A program made the translations under genes and the position numbers. 22,005 nt of DNA. Source: Clostridiales bacterium UBA7273. GTDB taxonomy: Bacteria > Bacillota > Clostridia > Oscillospirales > Oscillospiraceae. The stretch covers positions 1 through 22,005 of the forward strand of contig DKRV01000047.1 in NCBI GenBank assembly GCA_002472405.1. The letters run 5' to 3'. This document shows, in pieces, positions 12,518-21,012 of the stretch (positions are counted from its first letter, which is position 1; each line of letters starts with the position of its first letter). The notes below the pieces were generated by a model. It did not search any database, was not told the origin of the DNA, and saw only the letters and a program-made list of their open reading frames with translations.

Positions 12518-14384
12518 AAACAGACAGCATCTCGCACAGTGCCGTGAGGACTACAGGAAAGCGCTTGAATGTCAGTACAAGAAGGTGCTCATCTGCTGCG
12601 GCTCCGGCTGTGTTGCCAGCGGCTCGATGAACGTTTACAGCAGGATGAAAGAGCTGCTGCATGAGCGCGGACTTCGGGTCGATGTTGAACTTCAGCACGA
12701 AGGTCACGAGGAATCGGTCGGTCTCAAGCGAAGCGGCTGCCTCGGATTCTGCCAGATGGGGCCTCTGATGCGTATAGAGCCTATGGGCCTTATGTATACA
12801 AAGGTTTCTGTTGATGACTGCGAGGAGATAATCGAAAAAACCATTCTCGGTGACGAGATCATAGACCGCCTTCTCTACAGTGAAGAAGGCAAAAGCTACA
12901 TTCATCAGGAGGACATACCTTTTTACAAAAAGCAGCTTCACGTCACCCTCGAGCACTGCGGCCATATAAACGCCGAGAGTGCCGAGGAATATATAGCCGA
13001 AGGCGGATATACCGCACTTGAAAAGGCGCTGTTTGACATGACTCCGGACGAGATAATTTCCGAGATATCGGAGTCGGGTCTGCGCGGCAGAGGCGGCGCG
13101 GGCTTCCCCACCGGCAAAAAGTGGGCGCAGGTTGCCGCTCACAAGGACGCTCCCGTGAAGTACATCGTCTGCAACGGCGATGAGGGCGACCCCGGCGCAT
13201 TTATGGACTGCTCCATAATGGAAGGTGATCCGCACAGGATGATCGAGGGCATGATAATTGCCGGCATAGCCACCGGCTCCGAGGAAGGCTACATCTATGT
13301 CCGTGCGGAGTATCCGCTGGCAGTCGAGCGTCTTAAAATGGCGATCGCTGATGACGAGGCTCACGGTCTGTTGGGCGATAACATACTCGGTTCTGGCAAA
13401 AACTTCAGACTGCGCATAAATCGCGGCGCAGGCGCGTTCGTCTGCGGCGAGGGTTCGGCACTGACCGCCTCCATCGAGGGTGGGCGCGGCATGCCCCGTA
13501 CCAAGCCGCCCAGAAGCGTTGATCACGGCCTGTTCGACGCTCCTACATCGCTCAATAACGTTGAGACCTTTGCAAACGTTCCTACGATCATCGAGCGCGG
13601 CGCGGCATGGTACCGCAGCATCGGCACCGAGACCAGCCCCGGCACCAAGGCCTTCGCCCTGACCGGCAACATAAAGCACACCGGACTTATTGAGGTCCCC
13701 ATGGGCACGACCCTGCGCGAGATCGTATTTGATATCGGCGGCGGCGTGAAAAACGGCAAGTTCAAGGCCGTTCAGATCGGCGGCCCGTCCGGCGGCTGCC
13801 TGACTGAGGAGCACCTCGACCTGCCGCTCGACTTTGAATCGACCAAAAAGATCGGCGCCATTATCGGCTCCGGCGGACTTGTCGTCATGGGTGACGATAC
13901 CTGCATGGTCGAGATCGCGCGCTTCTTCATGAACTTCACCAAGAAGGAATCCTGCGGTAAATGCGCCACCTGCCGCGAGGGCATACCCAAGATCCAGGCG
14001 ATACTTGAGCGCATAACCCACGGCTCGGGCACGATCGAGGATATCGACATGCTCCAGGAGCTTTCAAGCGTCGTAAAGACCTGCTCGCTGTGCGGTCTGG
14101 GCAAGACAGCTACCAACCCCGTTCTCAGCACGCTCAAATACTTCAAGGATGAGTATATTGCACATGTCGTTGATAAGAAGTGCCCGGCCGGCGCATGCCG
14201 CAGCCTGTGCACGATGTGGATCGATCCGCTCAAGTGCATCGGCTGCACCAAGTGCGCGCGCAACTGCCCCGTCGGCGCAATAACCGGCGAGTTGCGCAAG
14301 CCGCACAAGATCGACCCTGAAAAGTGCATCAAGTGCCGCGAATGCAAAAACGGATGCCCGAAGCACGCTATAAAGGAGGTATGA
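12507..14384 (+). CDS. hydB: NuoF-like NADH-binding flavoprotein subunit of trimeric hydrogenase (HydB-type)
   Basis: A 625-residue cytoplasmic subunit that binds FMN and NAD(H) and is the proposed bifurcation site. An N-terminal thioredoxin-like [2Fe-2S] domain has Cys30/Cys35 and Cys78/Cys82 (CCGSGC and CLGFC). The 51-kDa core has GLRGRGGAGFPTGKKW (about residues 191-206), NGDEGDPGAFMD and RINRGAGAFVCGEGSALTASIEG, then an SLBB segment. The [4Fe-4S] motif ESCGKCATCREG (about 480-491) is completed by a Cys near SLCGLG. The C-terminal extension carries two ferredoxin motifs, CIGCTKCARNCP and CIKCRECKNGCP. This architecture distinguishes HydB-type subunits from plain NuoF. AGGGAGG (12491-12497) lies 9 bases before the ATG. 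The gene ends 4 bases before the hydrogenase start. Confidence 0.95.
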   Translation: MRIENRQHLAQCREDYRKALECQYKKVLICCGSGCVASGSMNVYSRMKELLHERGLRVDVELQHEGHEESVGLKRSGCLGFCQMGPLMRIEPMGLMYTKVSVDDCEEIIEKTILGDEIIDRLLYSEEGKSYIHQEDIPFYKKQLHVTLEHCGHINAESAEEYIAEGGYTALEKALFDMTPDEIISEISESGLRGRGGAGFPTGKKWAQVAAHKDAPVKYIVCNGDEGDPGAFMDCSIMEGDPHRMIEGMIIAGIATGSEEGYIYVRAEYPLAVERLKMAIADDEAHGLLGDNILGSGKNFRLRINRGAGAFVCGEGSALTASIEGGRGMPRTKPPRSVDHGLFDAPTSLNNVETFANVPTIIERGAAWYRSIGTETSPGTKAFALTGNIKHTGLIEVPMGTTLREIVFDIGGGVKNGKFKAVQIGGPSGGCLTEEHLDLPLDFESTKKIGAIIGSGGLVVMGDDTCMVEIARFFMNFTKKESCGKCATCREGIPKIQAILERITHGSGTIEDIDMLQELSSVVKTCSLCGLGKTATNPVLSTLKYFKDEYIAHVVDKKCPAGACRSLCTMWIDPLKCIGCTKCARNCPVGAITGELRKPHKIDPEKCIKCRECKNGCPKHAIKEV

Positions 14385-14388
14385 TGAT

Positions 14389-16068
14389 ATGAAGCACATG
14401 GTCATAGACGGCATCAGCTGTGAATTTGAAAATGAACGCAACGTACTTGAAGTTGCACGCAAGCATCATATCGACATTCCCAACCTCTGCTACTGCGAAA
14501 GCCTTTCGATATACGGCGGCTGCCGCCTGTGCGTTGTTGAAAACGAGCGCGGCGCAGTTGAGGCCGCATGCTCGATGCAGCCCAAAGACGGCCTTGTTAT
14601 CAAGACCAACACTGCACGTCTGAGAAAGCATCGCCAGATGATACTGGAGCTGCTGCTGGCCGGTCACAGAGCTGAGTGCACCACCTGCGAAAAATCCGGA
14701 AAGTGCAAGCTTCAGACCTATGCGCGCCGCTATAACGTCACCAATATCCGCTTTGCAAACGAATACTGCAAGCTGCCCATTGACGACTCCTCACCTGCCA
14801 TCGTGCGCGATCCTTCAAAGTGCATTCTCTGCGGCAAATGCGTCAGAATGTGCTCTGAGGTTCAGAACATCCACGCAGTGGACTTCGCCGAGCGCGGAAT
14901 CGAGACCTATATCTCCTGCGGCTTTGACAACAAGCTTGCCGACACGAAGTGCGTAGGTTGCGGCCAGTGCGCAGCTGTATGCCCCACCGGCGCAATCGTC
15001 GTCAAAAACGAGGTCTCCAAGCTCTGGACGGCAATATATGACTCGACCAAGAAGGTCGCCGTTCAGGTCGCGCCGGCCGTGCGCGTCGGCATCGGCGAAG
15101 AGTTCGGCCTGCCTGCCTCGCAGCCTGTCATGGGCAAGATAGTCACGGCGCTTAAAATGCTCGGCGCAGACTACGTTTTCGATACATCGCTGACGGCCGA
15201 CCTTACCATCATGGAGGAATCTGCCGAGTTCATGAACAAGCTCAAGACCGGCGCAAAGCTTCCCATGTTCACTTCCTGCTGCCCCGGCTGGATAAAGCAC
15301 GTCGAGAACATGCATCCGCATCTCATGCCCCAGGTGTCCACCTGCGGCTCGCCGATGGAGATGTTCGGCGCGATACTCCGCCAGCACTACACCGACGATG
15401 AGCTGTACTCCGTCGCGATTATGCCCTGCACGGCCAAGAAGGCAGAGGCTGCCCGGCCCGAGCTTGTCAAGGACGGCGAGAGGCTCATAGACCTTGTGCT
15501 CACAACTCAGGAGCTTGCAAAAATGATAAAAGAGGCCGGCATAGACTTTGCCGACCTGCCCGATACCGAGCCTGACGATCCCTTCGCCGAGTACACCGGC
15601 GCCGGTGTCATCTTCGGCGTTACCGGCGGCGTCACCGAAGCCGTTATCCGCCACGTTTTGGGCACCGTCACGACCGAGCAGATAGCAAGCGTTGCAGAGT
15701 GCGGCGTGCGCGGCCTTGAAGGCATAAAAGCTTTCGAGGTCAAGGCCGGTGACCTCACTCTGAAGATAGCCGTTGCAAGCGGCCTCGGCAATGCCGACAA
15801 GCTCATCGAAAAGATCGAAAGCGGCGAAGAGTTCTTCCACTTTGTCGAGATCATGGCCTGCCCCGGCGGCTGCATCGGCGGAGGCGGTCAGCCCGAAGCC
15901 TGCTTCGAGCAGAAACAGCTCCGCAATCAAGGAATGTTCATAGCAGATGAGGACTGCACTCTGCGCTCGTCCGAGCAGAACACCGCACTTGACGGAGTAT
16001 ACAACCTGCTGCGTGGCAGAGCTCACGAGCTTCTGCATGTCCACTATCCCGACCACGGCCACGAATGA
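14389..16068 (+). CDS. hydA: [FeFe] hydrogenase catalytic subunit (HydA-type)
   Basis: A 559-residue enzyme that interconverts H2 with protons and electrons. The N-terminus has a plant-type [2Fe-2S] domain (Cys34, 45, 48, 61), a His-ligated [4Fe-4S] motif (His93, Cys97, 100, 106) and two ferredoxin motifs (Cys145/148/151/155 and 188/191/194/198). The H-cluster signatures are TSCCPGW (Cys297 proton shuttle, Cys298 ligand), MPCTAKK (Cys347, Lys350) and ACPGGCIGGGG (Cys491, Cys495). Glu277, Glu280 and Ser317 match the proton path of clostridial CpI by spacing. A C-terminal small-subunit-like domain ends GRAHELLH. One oddity: STCGSPME (317-324) has Gly320 where CpI has Lys in KSPQQ. AAGGAGG (14373-14379) lies 9 bases before the ATG. 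Its NuoE/NuoF-like partners point to a bifurcating, group A3-like enzyme. Maturation genes hydEFG are not in the window. Confidence 0.96.
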   Translation: MKHMVIDGISCEFENERNVLEVARKHHIDIPNLCYCESLSIYGGCRLCVVENERGAVEAACSMQPKDGLVIKTNTARLRKHRQMILELLLAGHRAECTTCEKSGKCKLQTYARRYNVTNIRFANEYCKLPIDDSSPAIVRDPSKCILCGKCVRMCSEVQNIHAVDFAERGIETYISCGFDNKLADTKCVGCGQCAAVCPTGAIVVKNEVSKLWTAIYDSTKKVAVQVAPAVRVGIGEEFGLPASQPVMGKIVTALKMLGADYVFDTSLTADLTIMEESAEFMNKLKTGAKLPMFTSCCPGWIKHVENMHPHLMPQVSTCGSPMEMFGAILRQHYTDDELYSVAIMPCTAKKAEAARPELVKDGERLIDLVLTTQELAKMIKEAGIDFADLPDTEPDDPFAEYTGAGVIFGVTGGVTEAVIRHVLGTVTTEQIASVAECGVRGLEGIKAFEVKAGDLTLKIAVASGLGNADKLIEKIESGEEFFHFVEIMACPGGCIGGGGQPEACFEQKQLRNQGMFIADEDCTLRSSEQNTALDGVYNLLRGRAHELLHVHYPDHGHE

Positions 16069-16088
16069 TCGCATAAGTTATACATTCT

Positions 16089-16115
16089 CCCCCATCATCT
16101 GATGGGGGATTTTTT
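16089..16115 (+). terminator. Terminator of the hydrogenase operon
   Basis: CCCCCATC (16089-16096) pairs with GATGGGGG (16101-16108) around ATCT, followed by A and six T. It lies 20 bases after the hydA stop codon. Confidence 0.92.
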
Positions 16116-16143
16116 ACGGTTTTATAAACAATTTTGCAGGCGG

Positions 16144-16172
16144 TAGATTTTGAACCGAGGACATGATATAAT
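16144..16172 (+). promoter_or_regulatory. Possible promoter of the large lipoprotein gene
   Basis: A perfect TATAAT (16167-16172) preceded by TGA forms an extended -10. The element 17 bases upstream (TAGATT, 16144-16149) is a weak -35, which an extended -10 can tolerate. It lies 24 bases before the start codon. Confidence 0.55.
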
Positions 16173-16196
16173 TATTTGAAATAAGGAGTTGATAAT

Positions 16197-18320
16197 ATGC
16201 GCAAATTCATAGCCATAGCATTGGCATTCTGCTGCGTTTTGTCCCTGTGCGCCTGCGGCAAAAAGAACACCGGCGAAAAGGAACGCGAATGCGGCGTTTA
16301 TATAACCATGGAGGCTAATGACGTTTTCACCGTCTCCTGCGGAACCGATGAAGGCTCGGATTCGTTTAAAAACGCCGACGAAACCGCCATCGCCGCCGGT
16401 ACGGTGATCCACTTCGATTTTGCCGGCGACAAGGCCGACAGCACCGAAAGAGCCGACATTGAATACAGTATCTGCCTTTACGACAAGGATTTGAACATCA
16501 TTGAGGCAAAATCGTTTGTCGATGATTTTTCTAACAATGCGCGCGTTGATATAACCGTCACGGAGGATCACAAGATCATAAACGCAAACGCCGCGAAAAA
16601 CGGCGGCGACGTTGTTATAGACATGACCACCGCATCGGGCAAGGACGGTGTTCGGTACATGTCCCCGACCGTTTTCATGTCCGAGCGCAGCGAGGCTGCC
16701 GACAAGATAAATGAAAGCCTCAGGGCAATGGAAACTGAATACACCACCAAGACCTATCAGGATAATTATGGGCATTACACGCAGAACATCGGCGACGGTA
16801 CGGCTCAGGGGCTGAGCGCTTTCTCCATGAGCCGCACGATCAGATCAGAGCGCAACGACAGTTCGATCGTTTCCCTGCGCATCGTTGACCGAGCCTCGCT
16901 CGGAACGACGAGCACGCTGAAGATCAGCGGCTCTACCTTCAATTCGCAAACCGGCGAGGAGATAAAGCTTGCCGACCTCGGCGACAGCAGCGAGAAGATC
17001 GTAAACGCGGTCTCCGAAAAGATCCTCGTTTCGTTCAACGAAGACCCGAAATATCAGGGTGTGTTCTTCAACGAGGGATACTCCGAAACGATCAAATCTC
17101 TTGTCTCCGACGGGCACTGGTATCTGTCCGCAGACGGTATTGTCATCATTGCAAACCCCGGCGAGATAGCGGATGCCGCTGCCGGTTTTTATGAGTTCAC
17201 CGTGTCGTATGACGAGCTGGGCGACGTTATAAACAAAGACTTCATCCCGTCAAGCGACCTCAGCGGCAGCGAGGGCGACGTAAGCGTCGCTTTCACGGCC
17301 GACAGCAAGGCGTCCGACCTCACTCTGCTCGGCAGCGCAGCGGCAACCGACATTAAGTCGCTGCTTCTGTCTGCAAGCGGCAACGTCTATGACCTTGATG
17401 TTTACACGATAAACTATAACGAAAGCGCCAAGACCTACACGCTTGTCCAGCAGGTTCTTGCGTGCAGTGACATGTCCGACGGTGCGGCGCTTGCGATAAA
17501 CGCAGAGCTTGAGGGAACAACCCCGACCATGGTCGTGCGCTTTAAGCTTGCCGACGGCACACATGAGATCCGCCTGCTCTCGCTCGACGAAAACGGCGCT
17601 GTCAAGGTGACCAATCCCTACGCCAGCGCAGGAACCGTAATCACATCCCGTCTGCCCTACTCCGGCGACATTGACGGCGACAACAAGGAAGAAACGATAA
17701 ATACGAGCACCGACGCTCAGGGGCTCGTCGTTTTGAACGTTGAAGCCTCCGGTAAGACCGCCGAAGTTTCGACCGGCATCAAAGAGATTGGCAGCATCCG
17801 CCTGTTTGACCTCGATGGCGACGGCGCAAAAGAGATATACCTTGACGGCAAGGACGCAGACGGGCAGGCCATTACCTGCGCTGCCTTCTACTCGGCAGCC
17901 GAAACTCAGCCGCTGCACCTTGCGCTGTTTGACAGCCAGAGCTATGCGCTTGGTACGATTAAAGATTTTTCCGACGGTAAACTCGTTGTGGACAACGAGA
18001 TGAACATTCTCGGAACATATAAGGTCAAAAATGTGTACACTCTCGCCGACAAGAGCTTCTCCAAGGCCTCGGGCGACATTGTTTTTGACAACAACACGAC
18101 CTATGTCACCACCACGAAGAGCATAACGCTCAGCAACGGCAGCCTCCTCGCCACTGGGACAAAGCTGCGCTTTACCTCAACCGACGGCAGCTCGGTCATA
18201 AACTTTGTGACCGACGGCGGCTTCACCGGCTCCATCCCCATTGCAAGCTCCGGCTCCGGATGGACGATATCCGGCCAGCCCGACACGAGCTATTTCACAT
18301 CCCTGCCGTACAAAAACTGA
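16197..18320 (+). CDS. Large exported lipoprotein with an RsiV/DUF3298-like region and DxDGDxxxE calcium-type repeats
   Basis: A 707-residue protein. The signal peptide ends in the lipobox LCAC, with Cys20 as the lipidated residue, followed by a charged linker, so it should be anchored outside the membrane. Residues of about 215-345 (SIVSLRIVDR, then FNSQTGEEIKLADL, then WYLSADGIVIIANPGEIADAAAGFYEFTVSYDEL) follow the order of a DUF3298/RsiV-type sensory domain. That domain is normally preceded by a DUF4163-like part, here perhaps 150-215. Near 491 and 538 are DIDGDNKEE and DLDGDGAKE, EF-hand or FG-GAP-like calcium loops in a probable beta-propeller-type segment. AAGGAG (16183-16188) lies 8 bases before the ATG. 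It is monocistronic between two terminators. No sigma-factor gene lies next to it, so an anti-sigma role is not supported. Function unknown. Confidence 0.88.
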   Translation: MRKFIAIALAFCCVLSLCACGKKNTGEKERECGVYITMEANDVFTVSCGTDEGSDSFKNADETAIAAGTVIHFDFAGDKADSTERADIEYSICLYDKDLNIIEAKSFVDDFSNNARVDITVTEDHKIINANAAKNGGDVVIDMTTASGKDGVRYMSPTVFMSERSEAADKINESLRAMETEYTTKTYQDNYGHYTQNIGDGTAQGLSAFSMSRTIRSERNDSSIVSLRIVDRASLGTTSTLKISGSTFNSQTGEEIKLADLGDSSEKIVNAVSEKILVSFNEDPKYQGVFFNEGYSETIKSLVSDGHWYLSADGIVIIANPGEIADAAAGFYEFTVSYDELGDVINKDFIPSSDLSGSEGDVSVAFTADSKASDLTLLGSAAATDIKSLLLSASGNVYDLDVYTINYNESAKTYTLVQQVLACSDMSDGAALAINAELEGTTPTMVVRFKLADGTHEIRLLSLDENGAVKVTNPYASAGTVITSRLPYSGDIDGDNKEETINTSTDAQGLVVLNVEASGKTAEVSTGIKEIGSIRLFDLDGDGAKEIYLDGKDADGQAITCAAFYSAAETQPLHLALFDSQSYALGTIKDFSDGKLVVDNEMNILGTYKVKNVYTLADKSFSKASGDIVFDNNTTYVTTTKSITLSNGSLLATGTKLRFTSTDGSSVINFVTDGGFTGSIPIASSGSGWTISGQPDTSYFTSLPYKN

Positions 18321-18356
18321 TCAGATCTTAAAAGCTCCACAGCCTTTTGGCATACT

Positions 18357-18390
18357 AAAATATACGCCGCACAGCGGCGTATATTTTTTT
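18357..18390 (+). terminator. Terminator of the lipoprotein gene
   Basis: AATATACGCCGC (18359-18370) pairs perfectly with GCGGCGTATATT (18374-18385) around ACA, extended by AA/TT and a T-run to 18390. Confidence 0.93.
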
Positions 18391-18423
18391 GCCTTTTGCG
18401 GAAAATAAAGCCGAGGTGATATT

Positions 18424-18612
18424 ATGAACACAGGCAAAAACGCCGATCTTCCGCTCGGTCTCGGGATGGCGCTGATGCAGAACACGGACGCTTTTCTCTA
18501 TTTTTCAGCTCTCGACAAAGCCGAGCAGGCAAGGATTATCGAGCAGAGCAAGCATGTAAAAAGCCGCAGCGAAATGAAAAGCTTCGTAAGCGGCCTTAGC
18601 GCAAACGGCTGA
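18424..18612 (+). CDS. Small conserved-looking protein of unknown function
   Basis: A 62-residue soluble protein, MNTGKNADLPLGLGMALMQN followed by an amphipathic helical part (FSALDKAEQARIIEQSKHVKSRSEMKSFVSGL). GAGGTGA (18413-18419) lies 4 bases before the ATG, and codon use is like that of its neighbours. From memory, similar short proteins with a PLGxGMALxQN start, an FxxL segment and a C-terminal SxxEMxxxVxGL pattern are common and uncharacterised in Clostridia; this was not checked against a database. It stands alone between the lipoprotein terminator and the threonine ammonia-lyase gene, with no clear promoter or terminator of its own. A small helical adaptor or regulator is possible. 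Confidence 0.8.
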   Translation: MNTGKNADLPLGLGMALMQNTDAFLYFSALDKAEQARIIEQSKHVKSRSEMKSFVSGLSANG

Positions 18613-18749
18613 AAAATCATTTGTTTTTCTTGCGAGGACATATCAAAAATTTGTTCCCGTGATGCGGACATTTTTTGCTGCAAAACTCTTGTATATTTCA
18701 TTCGGATGCAGTAAAATTCAAGTACAATCACAAAACAGAGGTGAATCGG

Positions 18750-19961
18750 ATGGAATTGCAGCTTAAAGACATTGAGCTTGCCGCCGAAAGGCTCAAGCCC
18801 ATACTTCATCACACAGAGCTTGATATGTCCTCCACCTTTTCCGCTATGACGGGCGGAGAGATATATCTCAAATGCGAAAACCGGCAGAAAACCGGCTCGT
18901 TCAAAATCCGCGGCGCGAGCAACAAAATTGCCGCACTTGTCGAGCGCGGCGATGTGAAAAGCGTCGTTGCCTCGTCGGCCGGCAACCATGCACAGGGCGT
19001 GGCTTACGCTGCGCACAAGTTCGGCATTCCGGCAACGATTGTCATGCCGGCAAGCGCTCCTATCGCAAAGGTTCAGGCCACCGAGGGCTACGGTGCAAAG
19101 GTCGTGCTTCACGGCGACTGCTATGACGATGCATACGCAATGGCATGCAAGGTGTGCGAGACCGAGGGCGCAACTTTCCTGCATCCGTACAATGATCTTG
19201 AGGTCATTGCCGGTCAGGGTACGCTCGGCCTTGAAATTCTCGGCGATCTGCCCACTGCCGACGTTGTTATCGTTCCGGCCGGCGGCGGCGGACTGCTTGC
19301 AGGTGTTGCAGCCTGCATAAAGCAGATAAATCCGCGCATCCAGGTCATCGGCGTTCAGGCCGAGGGCGCAGACGCTATCGCCCAGTCGTTTAGCGAGAAG
19401 AAGTACATAAGTACCGATTCCGTTTCAACCATTGCCGACGGCATTGCCGTGAAAGCTCCCGGCGACATAACAGTTGAGCTTATCAACCGCTATGCCGACG
19501 ACGTTGTCACCGTCAACGACAACGAGATCTCCGAGGCAATACTCCTGCTCATGGAGCGCTGCAAGCAGATCGTTGAACCTTCCGGCGCAACTCCCGTGGC
19601 CGCCGTTTTGAAGGGCAAGGTCGATGTTAAGGGAAAGAAAGTCGTGTGCCTGCTCTCCGGCGGCAATATCGACGTTAGCTTCATTCAATGCATTATCGCT
19701 CAGGGTCTTGTTGCGCGTAACAGGCGGCTCAAGTTCACGGCAACTCTGCTCGATAAGCCCGGCAGCCTCGTTAAGCTCTTAAACGACATTGCCGCGCAGG
19801 GCGCAAATATACTCACCGTTGAGCACGACAGGCTCAGCGCAGGGCTTACGCCTAACCAGACCAACGTTCACATTGCCTGCGAAGTCGGCGGCAAGGAGCA
19901 CGGCGAAAGGCTGCTCCGCGCCCTCGGCGACAAGGGCTTCAAAATCAGCTTGAACTATTAA
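18750..19961 (+). CDS. ilvA: Threonine ammonia-lyase with C-terminal ACT domain
   Basis: A 403-residue PLP enzyme converting threonine to 2-oxobutyrate and ammonia, in isoleucine synthesis or threonine catabolism. KTGSFKIRGA carries the PLP lysine (Lys52); SSAGNHAQGVA and the phosphate-binding GGGG loop (178-181) complete the fold-type II signature. LLSGGNID is near 315. Residues of about 326-403 form a single ACT domain (LKFTATLLDKPGSLVKLLNDIAAQGANI), as in the roughly 400-residue class rather than the longer biosynthetic enzyme with two regulatory repeats. AGAGGTGA (18737-18744) precedes the ATG at 18750; an upstream in-frame start at 18675 has no such site. RidA follows 12 bases later in the same operon. 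Serine dehydratase side activity is likely from the family. Confidence 0.95.
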   Translation: MELQLKDIELAAERLKPILHHTELDMSSTFSAMTGGEIYLKCENRQKTGSFKIRGASNKIAALVERGDVKSVVASSAGNHAQGVAYAAHKFGIPATIVMPASAPIAKVQATEGYGAKVVLHGDCYDDAYAMACKVCETEGATFLHPYNDLEVIAGQGTLGLEILGDLPTADVVIVPAGGGGLLAGVAACIKQINPRIQVIGVQAEGADAIAQSFSEKKYISTDSVSTIADGIAVKAPGDITVELINRYADDVVTVNDNEISEAILLLMERCKQIVEPSGATPVAAVLKGKVDVKGKKVVCLLSGGNIDVSFIQCIIAQGLVARNRRLKFTATLLDKPGSLVKLLNDIAAQGANILTVEHDRLSAGLTPNQTNVHIACEVGGKEHGERLLRALGDKGFKISLNY

Positions 19962-19973
19962 GGAGGAACAAAT

Positions 19974-20345
19974 ATGAAAACCGTTTCCACAAACAAGGCT
20001 CCTGCCGCAATCGGCCCCTATTCCCAGGCGCAGATCGTCGGAGGCATGGTATATACATCCGGCCAGATCGGCATTGATCCTGCCACCGGCATCGTCCCCG
20101 AGGGTGTCGAGGCTCAGGCTCATCAGGTTTTCAAAAACCTCACGGAGCTTCTCAAGGCTGCCGGCAGCGACATGTCCAAGGTAGTGAAGACCACCGTTTT
20201 CATCAAGGACATGAACGACTTTGGCCTTGTTAACGGCATATACGCCGAATACTTCACCGAGCCTTATCCTGCAAGAAGCTGCGTTGAAGTCGCACGTCTG
20301 CCCAAGGATGTTCTTGTCGAGTGCGAGGTTATAGCCGAGCTGTGA
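19974..20345 (+). CDS. ridA: RidA family enamine/imine deaminase
   Basis: A 123-residue cytoplasmic protein of the YjgF/YER057c/UK114 family. RidA hydrolyses the 2-aminoacrylate or 2-aminocrotonate released by PLP dehydratases before it damages other enzymes. The signature APAAIGPYSQA opens the protein, and PARSCVEVARLPKDVLVECEVIAEL closes it. Arg101, Glu116 and Tyr16 correspond by alignment from memory to Arg105, Glu120 and Tyr17 of E. coli RidA. AAGGAGG (19962-19968) lies 5 bases before the ATG. It follows ilvA directly, so the enzyme making the reactive intermediate and the one clearing it are produced together. Its stop overlaps the GTG of the acetyltransferase gene. Confidence 0.96.
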   Translation: MKTVSTNKAPAAIGPYSQAQIVGGMVYTSGQIGIDPATGIVPEGVEAQAHQVFKNLTELLKAAGSDMSKVVKTTVFIKDMNDFGLVNGIYAEYFTEPYPARSCVEVARLPKDVLVECEVIAEL

Positions 20346-20959
20346 GCGAGCAGCTTGAGCGTATGCTCGCCGGCAAGCTCTACGATCCGTCGGATGCCGA
20401 GCTTGCTGCTCTGCGACTGAAAGCGCATAAGCTCAGCCGTCAGTATAACAACACCGACGAGGATGAGGAAAAGCTGCGAGCCGAAATTCTCAGGCAGCTT
20501 ACACCGAACGCTAAGCCGGGGCTGTTTTTGCAGGGACCTGTGTATTTCGACTATGGCGTGTTTACGAGCTTCGGGCGAAATTGCTATGCAAATTTCAACT
20601 TCACGGTGCTTGACTGCTGCCCGGTGACTATCGGAGATGACGTGTTCTTCGGGCCGAATTGCAGCCTGCTTACGCCTATGCATTCATTTCTCAGCGCCGA
20701 GCGCAATATCCGCACAAGGCCTGCCGGCAGCGCATACGATTTGGAGTACGCAAAGCCGATAAGCATCGGCAGCAACTGCTGGCTTGCCGGTAATGTCACC
20801 GTCTGCGGCGGCGTTATGATCGGCGACGGCTGCGTCATCGGTGCCGGCAGCGTTGTAACGCGCGACATTCCGCCCGGATACCTTGCAGCCGGAAATCCGT
20901 GCCGCGTTATCCGAAAGATAAGCGAGCAGGACAGCGTTGAGCTGAAAAATCTGATATAA
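20342..20959 (+). CDS. Sugar O-acetyltransferase (LacA/Maa-type, left-handed beta-helix)
   Basis: A 205-residue acetyl-CoA-dependent transferase. The N-terminus SEQLERMLAGKLYDPSDAELAALRLKAHKLSRQYN is the maltose/galactoside acetyltransferase cap. Then GPVYFDYGVFTSFGRNCYANFNFTVLDCCPVTIGDDVFFGPNCSLLTPMHSF precedes hexapeptide turns ending GDGCVIGAGSVVTRDIPPGYLAAGNPCRVIRKI. The His in TPMHSF (near residue 113) fits the catalytic position. The GTG at 20342 overlaps the ridA stop (GTGA), which suggests translational coupling; a later ATG at 20363 would cut into the conserved cap. It is the third gene after ilvA and ridA, an odd partner with no clear metabolic link. The acceptor sugar or other alcohol is unknown. 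Confidence 0.92.
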   Translation: MSEQLERMLAGKLYDPSDAELAALRLKAHKLSRQYNNTDEDEEKLRAEILRQLTPNAKPGLFLQGPVYFDYGVFTSFGRNCYANFNFTVLDCCPVTIGDDVFFGPNCSLLTPMHSFLSAERNIRTRPAGSAYDLEYAKPISIGSNCWLAGNVTVCGGVMIGDGCVIGAGSVVTRDIPPGYLAAGNPCRVIRKISEQDSVELKNLI

Positions 20960-20996
20960 AAAAACAGAGACAAAGCAAAGCTTTGTCTCTGTTTTT
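20960..20996 (+). terminator. Terminator of the ilvA-ridA-acetyltransferase operon
   Basis: AACAGAGACAAAG (20963-20975) pairs with CTTTGTCTCTGTT (20981-20993) around CAAAG, with A-run and T-run flanks. It starts directly after the acetyltransferase stop codon. Confidence 0.93.
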
Positions 20997-21012
20997 TCAT
21001 TCTCATTAAAAT

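Noticed and set aside
12477..14021. Minus-strand open frame of 514 codons opposite the NuoF-like gene
   Set aside because: Antisense to a gene with full FMN, NADH and cluster motifs. No ribosome binding site or recognisable domain.
14815..16074. Minus-strand open frame of 419 codons opposite hydA
   Set aside because: Antisense shadow of the hydrogenase gene, with no motif of its own.
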